Origin: Jiella pelagia | GTDB taxonomy: Bacteria > Pseudomonadota > Alphaproteobacteria > Rhizobiales > Rhizobiaceae | Assembly: GCF_026898155.1 (NCBI RefSeq) | Contig: NZ_CP114029.1 | Coordinates: forward strand, 5,064,001-5,128,000 | Direction of reading: 5' to 3' | DNA length: 64,000 nt | Shown: piece after piece, positions 54,668 through 63,273 of the stretch | How the letters are laid out: every line of letters starts with the position of its first letter | How positions within the stretch are numbered: the first letter of the stretch is position 1 | Position numbers and translations under genes: made by a program | The notes under the pieces: model-generated | Database searches by the model: none | What the model saw: only the letters and a program-made list of their open reading frames with translations | Told to the model about the DNA's origin: nothing

Positions 54668-54694
54668 TGCCCCCGTCTTTGCCGGGGGCATTTT
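54668..54694 (+). terminator. Rho-independent terminator of the sugar transporter operon
   Basis: TGCCCCCG and CGGGGGCA form a perfect 8-bp stem around a TCTTTGC loop, followed directly by TTTT. It is 84 bases after the binding-protein stop and before the pcm gene. Confidence 0.8.
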
Positions 54695-54748
54695 CATTCA
54701 CGAGCGATCTTGCCATTGTTCGTCCCGGCGAGAGAGGGAGTGGCCGAG

Positions 54749-55387
54749 ATGACGAGCGATTTCACCCGAAGCCGCGAGCGCATGGTCGACCTCATCGCCT
54801 CGCGCGGCAGCCGTGACGAGCGCGTGCTGGCAGCGATGCGCGAGGTTCCGCGGGAACTCTTCGTGCCGCCGCACATGCAGGACTTCGCCCACGAGGATGC
54901 GCCGCTGTCGATCGGCGAGGGCCAGACGATCTCGCAGCCGACGATCGTCGCGATGATGATCGAGGCGGCCGAAATTGGCCCCGGCTCGAACGTGCTGGAG
55001 GTCGGCGCCGGCTCGGGCTACGTCGTCGCCCTACTCAGCCGCATCGCGAGAAACGTCTACGCCATCGAGCGCCATCGCCGGCTGGGAGAGGCGGCGAGCG
55101 AGCGGCTTGCCCGGCTCGGCTACGCCAATGCCGAGATCCGCATCGGCGACGGGTCGAAGGGTCGGCCGGAAGCGGCGCCCTTCGACGCGATCCTCGTCTC
55201 GGCAGCAGCCGCAGAGATGCCGGAGACGATCCGGCAGCAACTGGCCATGGGCGGCCGACTGATCGTCCCGGTCGACGAAGACATCGCCGGCCAGGCGCTG
55301 CAACGGATCACGCGCCGGGGCGAGGACGATTACGACGTTGAGACCCTGGCGAAGGTTCAGTTCGTGCCGTTGGTCGGTGAGGGATGA
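54749..55387 (+). CDS. pcm: Protein-L-isoaspartate O-methyltransferase family protein
   Basis: A 212-residue class I methyltransferase that repairs isoaspartyl residues. Motifs are DEDAPLSIGEGQTISQP-like AHEDAPLSIGEGQTIS, the SAM loop LEVGAGSGYVVALLSRI, IERHRRLGE and GGRLIVPV. ATG 54749 follows GAGAGGGAG; the longer frame from 54650 runs through the terminator of the previous operon, so it is not the start. Monocistronic. Confidence 0.92.
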   Translation: MTSDFTRSRERMVDLIASRGSRDERVLAAMREVPRELFVPPHMQDFAHEDAPLSIGEGQTISQPTIVAMMIEAAEIGPGSNVLEVGAGSGYVVALLSRIARNVYAIERHRRLGEAASERLARLGYANAEIRIGDGSKGRPEAAPFDAILVSAAAAEMPETIRQQLAMGGRLIVPVDEDIAGQALQRITRRGEDDYDVETLAKVQFVPLVGEG

Positions 55388-55460
55388 GAAAAGACGAGCC
55401 TTGTGCGCCGCGTTAAGGTGGTGAAGAGGGCTCACGGACGGGAGCTTACCCCACCGCGCC

Positions 55461-55589
55461 GTCATCCTCGGCCTTGTGCCGAGGATCTACTGCAGGTGGA
55501 TGATCTGTCTGTTCGTGGACGATCGACCAATCTCCGCGGTTTACGGTGTGGAAGCGGCAGTAGATCCTCGGCACAAGGCCGAGGATGAC
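55461..55589. repeat. Perfect 33-bp inverted repeat element
   Basis: The 33 bases at 55461-55493 (starting GTCATCCTCGGCCTTG) recur exactly in reverse complement at 55557-55589. Each arm contains its own CCTCGG/CCGAGG hairpin. The 63 bases between are unique and non-coding. It matches the architecture of the inner element at 35559-35707 and probably belongs to the same class of small dispersed repeats. It lies between the ends of the convergent pcm and catalase genes. Confidence 0.85.
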
Positions 55590-55695
55590 GCTGGCTCAAT
55601 GGGTTCGGCGGGGCCGGTGTCCTTGTGGGTGAAGGAATGCTCTGCCGCGGCCGTGCGGTTACCAGAGCGCTCTCGCTCAGCACAATCCATCTCAT

Positions 55696-55727
55696 GAAAA
55701 AGCGCGCGAGCCTGAGGCCCGCGCGCT
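55696..55727 (-). terminator. Rho-independent terminator of the catalase gene
   Basis: On the minus strand AGCGCGCG and CGCGCGCT form a perfect 8-bp stem with the loop GGCCTCAGGCT, followed by TTTTT. It lies 70 bases after the catalase stop codon. Confidence 0.85.
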
Positions 55728-55796
55728 TGGTCTTGTATGAACCGTCTCGCGGCATCGACTGCGCGAGACGGACGTTTCGGGCGCTGGAAGGCCGCC

Positions 55797-57918
55797 TCAG
55801 ACGGCCTTCACCATGGCCTCCCGCGGCCAGTGGCGGAGCTTGCGGCACGTTTCGACGAAGCTGGCCGCATCGCTGGCGGCGCCGAGCTTCATGCAGCCGT
55901 CGTCCATATCCGAGGCGATGCCGGCCTTTTCGAACAGCGGCATGGCTTCCTTGGAATAGGCGATGAACTTGCAATGGGCGAAGGCGTCGGTGACGAAGTC
56001 CTTCGCCGTCGGCTCCTTGGCAAGCGTCGCGGCGCCTGCATCCGACAGAAGCACGGCCACCGCGTCGAACAGAACCGACGGGCCGCCGTCGACCTTCTCG
56101 TCGCCCTTGACCATCGATCCATCGGACGCCTTCACACCGCCGATCATCGGAGCGACGATCTTGACCATCGCGCCTTCCGCCTCGGCGGCCTTCTTCAGAC
56201 CGGCGAGAAGGCCGGCGTCGACGCCGTCGGAAACGAGGACGCCGATCTTGCGGCCCTTGAAGCTCTTCGGTCCGTTGAGAAGGATCGACAGGGCCGGGGA
56301 CGCGGCGAGATCCATCTGCGTCGGCATGGCCGCCGGAGCCGGCTGCGGCATCGCCTCGAGGCGGAGGCCCGTGGCGACGGTCTTGGCGAGGTCCTCGTCG
56401 ATGTTGAGGAGATGCGAGACGACGCGGGCGCGGATCGCCGGCGTTTCGACCTTGGACAGTTCGAAGGTCAAAGCCAGCGCGATGTGGCCCTGTTCGGTCT
56501 CGGTCTGGGAGATGTAGAACTGCCGGGCCTGGCTGTAGTGGTCGGCGAAGCTTTCCGGGCGGATGCGTCGCTTCTCGCCGCTCACCTCCTCGGGATGGCT
56601 CCGGAAGCCGCGCACCGGATCCTCGCGCGGGCCGCCCATCTCGCCGCCCCAGGAATTCGGCTCGTAATTCGCCCGGCCCTTGGGGTTGTGCATCGCCATG
56701 TGGCCGTCCTGCTGGAAGTTGCAGACCTTGGCGTTGCGCGGTGCGTTGACCGGGATGTGGGTGAAGTTCGGCGAGCCGAGGCGCTTCAGCTGGGTGTCGA
56801 GATAGGAGAAGTTGCGGCCCTGCAGCAGCGGGTCGTTGGTGTGGTCGATGCCGGGCACGAGGTTGGCCGTGTGGTAGGCGACCTGCTCGGTCTCGGCGAA
56901 GAAGTTGTCGACGCAGCGGTTGAGGACCATCTTGCCGACGCGCTTCACCGGCAGGATTTCCTCGGGAATGATCTTCGTCGCGTCGAGGATGTCGAAGTCG
57001 AACTTGTCAGCGAAATCCTCGTCAAACAGCTGAAAGCCGAGCCTCCCATTCCGGATAGTCGCCCCTCTGGATCGCGTCCCACAGGTCGCGGCGATGGAAA
57101 TCCGGATCGGCGCCGTTGATCTTCAGCGCCTCGTTCCAGACCACCGACTGCATGCCCTGCTTCGGCTTCCAGTGGAACTTGACGAAGGTCGATTTGCCCT
57201 CGGCGTTGATGAAGCGGAAGGTGTGGATGCCGAAGCCTTCCATGAAGCGGAAGGAGCGCGGGATGGTGCGGTCCGACATGATCCACATCACCATCGCCAT
57301 GGCTTCCGGCGTCAGCGACATGTAGTCCCAGAAATTGTCATGGGCGGTCTGCGCCTGCGGAAAACCGCGGTCCGGCTCCTGCTTGGCGGCGTGGATGAGG
57401 TCGGGAAACTTGATGGCGTCCTGGATGAAGAAGATCGGGATGTTGTTCCCGACGATGTCCCAGTTGCCCTCCTTGGTATAGAATTTCACGGCAAAGCCGC
57501 GGACGTCGCGAGCGAGATCGGGCGAGCCCATGTTGCCGGCCACCGTCGAGAAGCGGACGAACACCGGCGTCTGCTCGCCGGCGCGCTGGAAGAGGTCGGC
57601 CGAGGTGATGTCGGACAGGGACTCGTAGGGCTCGAAATAGCCGTGGGCGCCGAAGCCTCGCGCATGGACAACGCGCTCGGGAATGCGCTCGTGGTCGAAC
57701 TTGAAGATCTTCTCGCGGAAGTGCTGGTCTTCGAGCAGCGAGGGGCCGCGCGCGCCGGCCTTCAACGTGTTCTGGTCGTCGGCGACCGGTACGCCCTGCT
57801 GGGTCGTCAGGGTCGGAACGTCGCCGCCGGCGACCTGATGAACTTCACCGCCCTGGCCGCGCTGGAATTCGACGTCGCCGAACTTTGCCGTCGGCCTCTT
57901 CTCGAAATCATTGGCCAT
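55797..57918 (-). CDS. katE: Large-subunit catalase (HPII type) with C-terminal DJ-1/PfpI-like domain, apparent frameshift
   Basis: A heme catalase of about 707 residues that removes hydrogen peroxide. The core has the catalytic histidine in ERVVHARGFGAHG, the asparagine region KEGNWDIVGNNIPIFF and the heme tyrosine region SYLDTQLKRLGSPNF. A flavodoxin/DJ-1-like domain (about 550-700) follows, starting RKIGVLVSDGVDAGLL. The frame breaks at 57039-57045 (GAGCCTC on the plus strand, GAGGCTC in the gene); removing one base gives YPEWELGFQLFDEDFADKFD. ATG 57918 follows GAAGGGGC. An EcfG-like promoter lies upstream. Confidence 0.93.
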
Positions 57919-57993
57919 GTTGATGCCCCTTCGCGATTGTTCGTGGCGTGTCTGTGTGGGCCCGTCCCGGCAGGACGGGCCTCTGTAGCCTGG

Positions 57994-58019
57994 AACTGTT
58001 CGAAGGGTGGGGCTGTTCC
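57994..58019 (-). promoter_or_regulatory. EcfG-like general stress promoter of the catalase gene
   Basis: On the minus strand GGAAC (58019-58015) is followed 17 bases later by AGTT, close to the alphaproteobacterial general-stress consensus GGAAC-N16/17-CGTT. It is about 75 bases upstream of the catalase start. Large catalases are common members of this regulon, but one mismatch in the -10 box lowers certainty. Confidence 0.4.
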
Positions 58020-58158
58020 GCGCCGTTTCGGTCGCATCGCCGGCTTCCGGCGAAATCGAGCCGACGCGCTCGCTCTCATTCGCGGCAAATGTCTGGGTTA
58101 CGAAGGATTTTTCGTTCACGCATGCTCGATCGGCGTCTGGCGGGGCGGGGAAGCAAAT

Positions 58159-58569
58159 TTAGTTTGCCGCCTCTGCTTCCGACTCGGCCTGTGCCGGCGT
58201 CTGCATCGTGGCGCCGAGATTGCCGGGGCGCGTGAGGTAGTCCGCCATGGTGAGGCCGAACAGGATGGCGAGCCACACGACGCCCGCGAGGCCCGCCAGC
58301 GTCATCACCGCCATCGCGCTGCGTAGATGCATGAAGAAGATCATGACGAGCGCTGCCATGACGACCGCGATGGCGAGACAGGCGAGGATGGCAAGGCCGC
58401 CGAGAGCGCTCCAGAAGGCGACGAGCACCGACGTCGCGGCGAGGGCAAAGAGGGCGACGAAGACGCCGAGTTCCGGCATCAGCGGCGGGAGAAGCGCCCG
58501 GCGGTCGGCATGCTGACGCTCAGCGTCCGGCGCACGGCCCGTTCGCTGCGGTGTCTTCGGCAGGCTCAT
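58159..58569 (-). CDS. Cytochrome c oxidase subunit IV, caa3 type
   Basis: A 136-residue protein with three predicted helices (ELGVFVALFALAATSVLVAF, LACLAIAVVMAALVMIFFMH, AVMTLAGLAGVVWLAILFG), the architecture of the bacterial COX4/CtaF family. ATG 58569 overlaps the subunit III stop codon (ATGA). It is the last gene of the leftward caa3 operon. Confidence 0.85.
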   Translation of the reverse strand: MSLPKTPQRTGRAPDAERQHADRRALLPPLMPELGVFVALFALAATSVLVAFWSALGGLAILACLAIAVVMAALVMIFFMHLRSAMAVMTLAGLAGVVWLAILFGLTMADYLTRPGNLGATMQTPAQAESEAEAAN

Positions 58570-59246
58570 GTCGCCCGTCCCATGAGATAGAGGAGCGGCC
58601 AGATGAACAGCCACATGACGTCGACGAAGCCCCAGTAGAGGCCGGCGATGCGCACCCGCGAATTGTCGGTGAGGGAGAAGCTTCGGCGAAAGGTCTGGAA
58701 CAGGACGACACCCCAGGTGCCGAGCCCCACGAGGATGTGGACGGCATGCAGGCCGGTCATCATCCAGTAGAGCGACCAGAACAGCTTGGCCGGCGGCGCG
58801 GCGAGGGGAAAGTCCGGGCTCGTCGGGTAGAGGTGGTGGCCGAGGTCGAGCCAGTATTCGTAGCCCTTGGCGCCGAGAAAGACGACGCCGAGGCCGATGG
58901 TGACGGCGATCAACACCATGACGCTCCGGCGCATGTCCGCGCCGGCCGCCTTCACTGCCAGCGCCGCCGCAAGGCCGCTGGTCAGAAGCAGCGCCGTGTT
59001 GATCGTTCCGATGACAATCTCGGTCTCGGCCGCAGCTTCGAGGAAACCATCGGGATAGAGGACGGCATAGACGAGATAGGCGGCGAAGAGACCGCCGAAG
59101 AACAGGATCTCGGTGGCGAGGAAGATCCAAAGGCCGAGATCGGCCGCCGCGTGCTGCTGCCGCAGATCGTGGAAATGCGAGGCGAGCGCCGGGCTGACCG
59201 TGGCATGGTTCGCGCTTGCTGCGGTGGTGGCGTGCGCCTCAGTCAT
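58566..59246 (-). CDS. ctaE: Cytochrome c oxidase subunit III
   Basis: A 226-residue membrane protein of the heme-copper oxidase subunit III family, with about five helices. Marks are DLGLWIFLATEILFFGGLF, the conserved GLYWGFVDVMWLFIWPLLY and HILVGLGTWG. It overlaps the subunit I gene end by eight bases and the subunit IV start by four. Confidence 0.93.
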   Translation of the reverse strand: MTEAHATTAASANHATVSPALASHFHDLRQQHAAADLGLWIFLATEILFFGGLFAAYLVYAVLYPDGFLEAAAETEIVIGTINTALLLTSGLAAALAVKAAGADMRRSVMVLIAVTIGLGVVFLGAKGYEYWLDLGHHLYPTSPDFPLAAPPAKLFWSLYWMMTGLHAVHILVGLGTWGVVLFQTFRRSFSLTDNSRVRIAGLYWGFVDVMWLFIWPLLYLMGRAT

Positions 59247-60909
59247 CGGCCGGTTCCCGCCGTGGCTCCTGCGCCGGGTGATAGTCGTAGACCGAGCCCT
59301 CGATCGTGGGATTGGTCAGGAAGTTGTGCTTCGGCGGTGGGGAATCCGTCTCCCATTCGAGGCCGCTCGCCCGCCAGGGGTTGGACGGCGCCCGCTTGCC
59401 CCAGATCAGAGACCAGACGAGGTAGCCGAGCGGCATGAGATAGGCTGCGGCAAGAATGACGGCGCCGGCCGAGGACAGGACGTGCCAGACCTGGAAGGCG
59501 TCCGGATAGGCGTGATAGCGCCGCGGCATGCCGATATTGCCGAGGATGTACTGCGGGAAGAAGGTCAGGTTGAAGCCGAAGAACATGAGCAGGGCGGCGA
59601 TCTGCGCGGCGGTTTCGGGATAGAGCCGCCCGGTGATCTTCGGCCACCAGAAGTGCAGGCCGGCGAAGAAGGCCGACACCATGCCGCCGACCATGATGTA
59701 GTGGAAATGCGCGACGACGAAATAGGTGTCGTGGAGGTGCAGATCGACCGGCACCGAGGCGAGGAACAGCCCGGTCAGCCCGCCCATGGTGAACAGGCCG
59801 ACGAAGCCCATCGCATAGAGCATCGAGGCCTCGAAGGTGATTTGGCCGCGATACATGGTGGCGATCCAGTTGAACACCTTGATGGCCGAGGGCACCGCCA
59901 CGATGAACGACAGGAAGGAGAAGGTGAGCGAGGCGTACATCGACTGGCCGGAGGTGAACATGTGGTGGCCCCAGACGAAGAAGCCGATCACCGCGATGGC
60001 GAGAAGCGCATAGACCATCGCCGCATAGCCGAAGACCCGGCGGCGGGAGAAGCAGGTGATGACCTCCGTCACCACGCCCATCCCCGGCAGGATCATGATG
60101 TAGACCGCCGGGTGGGAATAGAACCAGAAGAGGTGCTGGAAGAGGATCGGATCGCCGCCCCGGTTCGGATCGAAGATGCCGAGGCCGAGCAGGCGCTCGG
60201 TGACCAGGAGCGTCAGCACCATGGCGAGCACCGGCGTCGACAGGAGCATGATCAGGCTGGTGGCGTAGATCGCCCAGACGAACAGCGGCATGCGGAACCA
60301 GCCCATGCCCGGCGGGCGCATCGTATGGACGGTGACGATCATGTTGACGCCGGTGGCGATCGTCGAAAAGCCCGAGATGAAGACGCCGATCGCCGTCAGC
60401 GAGACGTGGGAGTTGGCGAAAGCGGTCGAATAGGGGGTGTAGAAGGTCCAGCCAGTATCGACGCCGCCCGCCAGCATCGCCCAGACGGCAAAGCCACCGC
60501 CGATGATGTTGAGATACCAGGACATCAGGTTGAGGCGGGGGAAGGCGAGATCTTTCGCCCCCAGCATCAGCGGGATGAGGAAGTTGCCGAGCACCGATGG
60601 GATGACCGGGACGAGGAAGAACCAGACCATCACCACGCCGTGCAGGGTGAAGACCTTGTTGTAGCCGTCGTCGGTGAGAAGGTCTCCCGCCGGGGTGAAC
60701 AGCTCCAGCCGGATCAACGTCGCAGCCGCACCGCCGATGAAGAAGAACAGCGTCGTCGAGAGCAGATAGAGGATGCCGATCCGCTTGTGGTCCGTGGTGG
60801 TCAGCCAGGACCAGATCGAGAACTTCTCGCCGAGATAGCTCTCCTCCATCAACCGGCCGCCGGGCTTTTCGCCCTGGACGTCGACGTCTCTGTAGGGGAT
60901 ATCGCTCAT
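59239..60909 (-). CDS. ctaD: Cytochrome c oxidase subunit I, A2-type caa3
   Basis: A 556-residue, 12-helix catalytic subunit with the heme and CuB histidines in GVVMVWFFLVP, WFYSHPAVYIMILPGMG and VAHFHYIMVGG. The loop before the CuB histidine reads YSHPAVY instead of the GHPEVY of A1 oxidases, so the D-channel glutamate is replaced by the tyrosine-serine motif of A2-type enzymes such as caa3. Proton pumping would use that motif. ATG 60909 gives MSDIPYRDVDV. Confidence 0.95.
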   Translation of the reverse strand: MSDIPYRDVDVQGEKPGGRLMEESYLGEKFSIWSWLTTTDHKRIGILYLLSTTLFFFIGGAAATLIRLELFTPAGDLLTDDGYNKVFTLHGVVMVWFFLVPVIPSVLGNFLIPLMLGAKDLAFPRLNLMSWYLNIIGGGFAVWAMLAGGVDTGWTFYTPYSTAFANSHVSLTAIGVFISGFSTIATGVNMIVTVHTMRPPGMGWFRMPLFVWAIYATSLIMLLSTPVLAMVLTLLVTERLLGLGIFDPNRGGDPILFQHLFWFYSHPAVYIMILPGMGVVTEVITCFSRRRVFGYAAMVYALLAIAVIGFFVWGHHMFTSGQSMYASLTFSFLSFIVAVPSAIKVFNWIATMYRGQITFEASMLYAMGFVGLFTMGGLTGLFLASVPVDLHLHDTYFVVAHFHYIMVGGMVSAFFAGLHFWWPKITGRLYPETAAQIAALLMFFGFNLTFFPQYILGNIGMPRRYHAYPDAFQVWHVLSSAGAVILAAAYLMPLGYLVWSLIWGKRAPSNPWRASGLEWETDSPPPKHNFLTNPTIEGSVYDYHPAQEPRREPADD

Positions 60910-60919
60910 CTTTCTCCCC

Positions 60920-61864
60920 TCATCGGTTTGTCTCGGTCACGGCCAGACTGCGGATATAGGCGGTGAGGCTCACCAGCTCGCCCTCGGTCAGGGCGCCGGC
61001 GAAGCTCGGCATGATCGGCTCGAAGCCGGCGACGACGTCGCGCTTCGGCTGCAGGATCGAGTCCCGGATATAGGCGTCGTCGGCGGTGACGAGGCGGCCG
61101 TCGGACAGAGGCACCTGCGACCCGTAGACGCCCGCAAGCCGCGGCGCCCGGACCTTCGAGGAGCCGTAGTGGCAGCCGGCGCAACCCTTGGCGACGAAGA
61201 GCTTTTTGCCGTCTTCCTTGAGATCGTCGCCCTCGGGCTGGCGCGTCAGCCAGTCGGCATAGTCCTCCTTGGCCATCACCACGACGCGACCGATCATCGC
61301 CGAATGCTGCGTGCCGCAATACTCGGCGCAGAACAGGCGGTAGGTGCCGATCTTCTCGGTGTGGAAGCGCATCCGTGTCGTGTGTCCCGGCACCACGTCC
61401 TGCTTCAGCCGGAAGGCCGGCACGTAGAAGGAGTGGATGACGTCCTGGCTGTTGAGGACGAGTTCGACCGTCTCTTCGGCCGGCACGTGCAGCTCGTTGA
61501 TCTCGCGCTGGCCGCCGGGATGCTCGGCCTTCCACATCCATTGCTTGCCGACGACGTGGATCTCGACCGATTCCTCGGGCGGCACGGCGAGGGCGAAATC
61601 CTGCGAGGCGGCCCAGGCGAAGATTGCGACGAAGAGGCCGACGGTCGCCAGGGTCCAGACGGTTTCGAGGTCGTGGGCGAACCAGTTCGGCAGCCGGTCC
61701 CGGCTCGCCTCGGATCCGCGGCGGTAGCGCACGGCGAAGAGGCCGATGAGACACGTCACCAGGAGCGTGATCAGGCCGGAGATGATGAGGAGGCCGACGA
61801 GCTTGCCGTCGGTCGAGACGGCCGCCGAGGAGGCGGCGGGAAGAACGATCTCGATTTCACCCAT
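60920..61864 (-). CDS. ctaC: Cytochrome c oxidase subunit II fused to cytochrome c (caa3)
   Basis: A 314-residue subunit II. Two N-terminal helices anchor it; the cupredoxin domain (about 100-215) binds the dinuclear CuA site with the histidine of DVIHSFYVP and the CAEYCGTQHSAMIG cluster. A C-terminal cytochrome c domain (about 225-310) has the heme site CAGCHYGS and a distal methionine in PIMPSFAG. The heme fusion defines a caa3 oxidase, which takes electrons from an attached cytochrome c. It overlaps SCO by eight bases. Confidence 0.95.
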   Translation of the reverse strand: MGEIEIVLPAASSAAVSTDGKLVGLLIISGLITLLVTCLIGLFAVRYRRGSEASRDRLPNWFAHDLETVWTLATVGLFVAIFAWAASQDFALAVPPEESVEIHVVGKQWMWKAEHPGGQREINELHVPAEETVELVLNSQDVIHSFYVPAFRLKQDVVPGHTTRMRFHTEKIGTYRLFCAEYCGTQHSAMIGRVVVMAKEDYADWLTRQPEGDDLKEDGKKLFVAKGCAGCHYGSSKVRAPRLAGVYGSQVPLSDGRLVTADDAYIRDSILQPKRDVVAGFEPIMPSFAGALTEGELVSLTAYIRSLAVTETNR

Positions 61865-62699
61865 GGCGGCCTCCCGCCTTGGTTCCCTGCGGACGGCCTG
61901 CCTGATTGCGCCGCTCGCGCAGGAGCATGAAGCCGACGAAGCCGGCGGCGGCGGCGGCCGTGCCCGAGCAGCCGATCATCAGGATCCTGTCGATCAACGG
62001 CTTGTAGCGGCCGGTCTCGGCGTCCCAGCCGTAGCAGGAGAGGATTGCCCGCTCGACAAGGCTGCCGGCGGTGCCGTTCGACGCCTCGATCAGCGCCGAG
62101 CGCAAGGTCTCCGGCTCAAGCGAGACGAGATCGAGGGCGCGCAGGATGCGGCCGTTGGTATCGACGAGGAGTGCGCCTGCCGGGTGGGCGAACTGGTCAT
62201 GTTCGGGGTCGTAGAAGGTCTTCAGTCCAGCCGCTTCGACCAGCCCGGCAGTGGTCACGGGATCGGCGGTGACGAAGGCGCTTCTCCCGAGCGTCGCGGC
62301 CTCTGCGTTGCGCGCCAGCCAGGCATCCCGATCCGCCGCTGTGTCGCGCGCGTCGAAGCCGACGACGAGGGTCCGGTGGTCGAGTTCCCCCGCCCGGACA
62401 AGGGCCTCCTCCGAGCCGGCGAGGACGTTGGCGGCGACGCCGCAGATCGTCGTGCAGGTGAAGTCGACGAAAGCGACGAGGCCGGGCCGGCCGCCGAGCC
62501 GCTCGCCGAGCGTGCGGGTCTCGCCGGTCGCGTCGCTCAGCTGTGCATCGAACGGCAGGGCGCTGCCGGCTGTCGGGAAGAAGCCGACCGACGACAACTC
62601 GTCGCGGGTGAGGCCGGCGAACGCAGGGGCGCATGCGAGGACCGACACGGCAATGGCGGCGATCAGGGCGGGCACTCTGCGGAGATGACGAGCGATCAT
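61857..62699 (-). CDS. SCO family copper chaperone-like protein
   Basis: A 280-residue protein with an N-terminal signal sequence, a thioredoxin-like SCO domain with the CuA-metallation cysteine pair in VDFTCTTICGVAANVL (CxxxC), and a C-terminal membrane helix (about 240-260). SCO proteins deliver copper to the CuA site of subunit II. It is placed directly before ctaC with an eight-base overlap, which fits that role. The start overlaps the end of a small upstream frame. Confidence 0.88.
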   Translation of the reverse strand: MIARHLRRVPALIAAIAVSVLACAPAFAGLTRDELSSVGFFPTAGSALPFDAQLSDATGETRTLGERLGGRPGLVAFVDFTCTTICGVAANVLAGSEEALVRAGELDHRTLVVGFDARDTAADRDAWLARNAEAATLGRSAFVTADPVTTAGLVEAAGLKTFYDPEHDQFAHPAGALLVDTNGRILRALDLVSLEPETLRSALIEASNGTAGSLVERAILSCYGWDAETGRYKPLIDRILMIGCSGTAAAAAGFVGFMLLRERRNQAGRPQGTKAGGRHG

Positions 62700-62833
62700 C
62701 GTTCGACCCCCGAATTAACTTCCGGCGGCGGCTGGTAGTTGGGCGTTCCCTCGAACGCCTCAGCGGGAACGCGGGTCTGTTCGCCAAGGCCTGGCTGGCC
62801 GGGGGGCGGCGCGCCTTCGATTTCCGGGCTCAT
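62696..62833 (-). CDS. Possible small proline-rich ORF overlapping the SCO gene
   Basis: A 45-codon frame, MSPEIEGAPPPGQPGLGEQ at its start, ends with a TGA that overlaps the SCO start (ATGA). The third-position GC content looks coding. It may be a separate peptide, or the true C-terminal extension of the gene at 62863 if that gene's frame changes by one base: read in this frame the sequence stays open upstream through VSFDAGARTGA. There is no good ribosome site at ATG 62833. Confidence 0.4.
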   Translation of the reverse strand: MSPEIEGAPPPGQPGLGEQTRVPAEAFEGTPNYQPPPEVNSGVER

Positions 62834-62862
62834 CGCGCCGGTACGGGCGCCGGCGTCGAAGC

Positions 62863-63273
62863 TCACGCCACCGGGGGAGGCTGCGCCGTCTGGGCGCGCA
62901 TGGCCCGAAGGCCGGCGCCATCCGGCACTTCGCTCTCCGGCAAGAGCGGCGCGTAAGGATCCGGTCTGGAAACGATGAGCCGCATCGCCTCGTCGATCGG
63001 AATTTTTGCCGATTGCGTCAGTTGCGCGTCGCCGGAAGCGTTCGATCGTTGGAGGTCGATCTTCGGCACGACCTGCAGGCGAGGACGCGGGAAATCCGTC
63101 ACGGACTGCGCGATCGTGTTGTTCGGCAGGTTTCCAAGCATGAACCAGAATGCGAAGCCGAGGATCGCCATGACGGTGATGGCGATGGCGAAGGCGAGAG
63201 CGACGGCGCCGACGATCGGGCGAACAGAGACGTCCGGGCTCAGCTGGTCGGGGGTCGGGGCTTCGCCGCTCAT
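62863..63273 (-). CDS. Single-pass membrane protein of the ACIII-caa3 operon, unknown function
   Basis: A 136-residue protein with one strong helix (VGAVALAFAIAITVMAILGF, about 22-41) and a soluble tail with QSVTDFPRPRLQVVPKIDLQ and a conserved-looking SRPDPYAPLLPE. The start overlaps the stop of the ActF-like gene (ATGA). I do not recognise the family; it is a small accessory subunit of unknown role. The C-terminus may differ if a one-base frame change links it to the next small frame. Confidence 0.65.
   Translation of the reverse strand: MSGEAPTPDQLSPDVSVRPIVGAVALAFAIAITVMAILGFAFWFMLGNLPNNTIAQSVTDFPRPRLQVVPKIDLQRSNASGDAQLTQSAKIPIDEAMRLIVSRPDPYAPLLPESEVPDGAGLRAMRAQTAQPPPVA

Noticed and set aside
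35445..55589. Insertion sequences or a CRISPR array
   Set aside because: The repeats are paired inverted arms without a transposase, and there is no regular repeat-spacer pattern or cas gene.
6675..57045. Programmed ribosomal frameshifting at GAGNCTC
   Set aside because: The site lacks slippery heptamers and stimulatory structures, and the same event would be needed in ten unrelated genes, twice in some. Sequence error at a modified site is simpler.
6675..57045. Real pseudogenisation of uvrD, fabI, pntAA and the catalase
   Set aside because: All ten genes keep conserved sequence on both sides of the break, with no other decay, and fabI is usually essential.
59113..60966. A 617-codon open frame antisense to ctaD and ctaE
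   Set aside because: The product is rich in charged repeats without motifs; the cytochrome oxidase genes on the other strand explain the codon structure.
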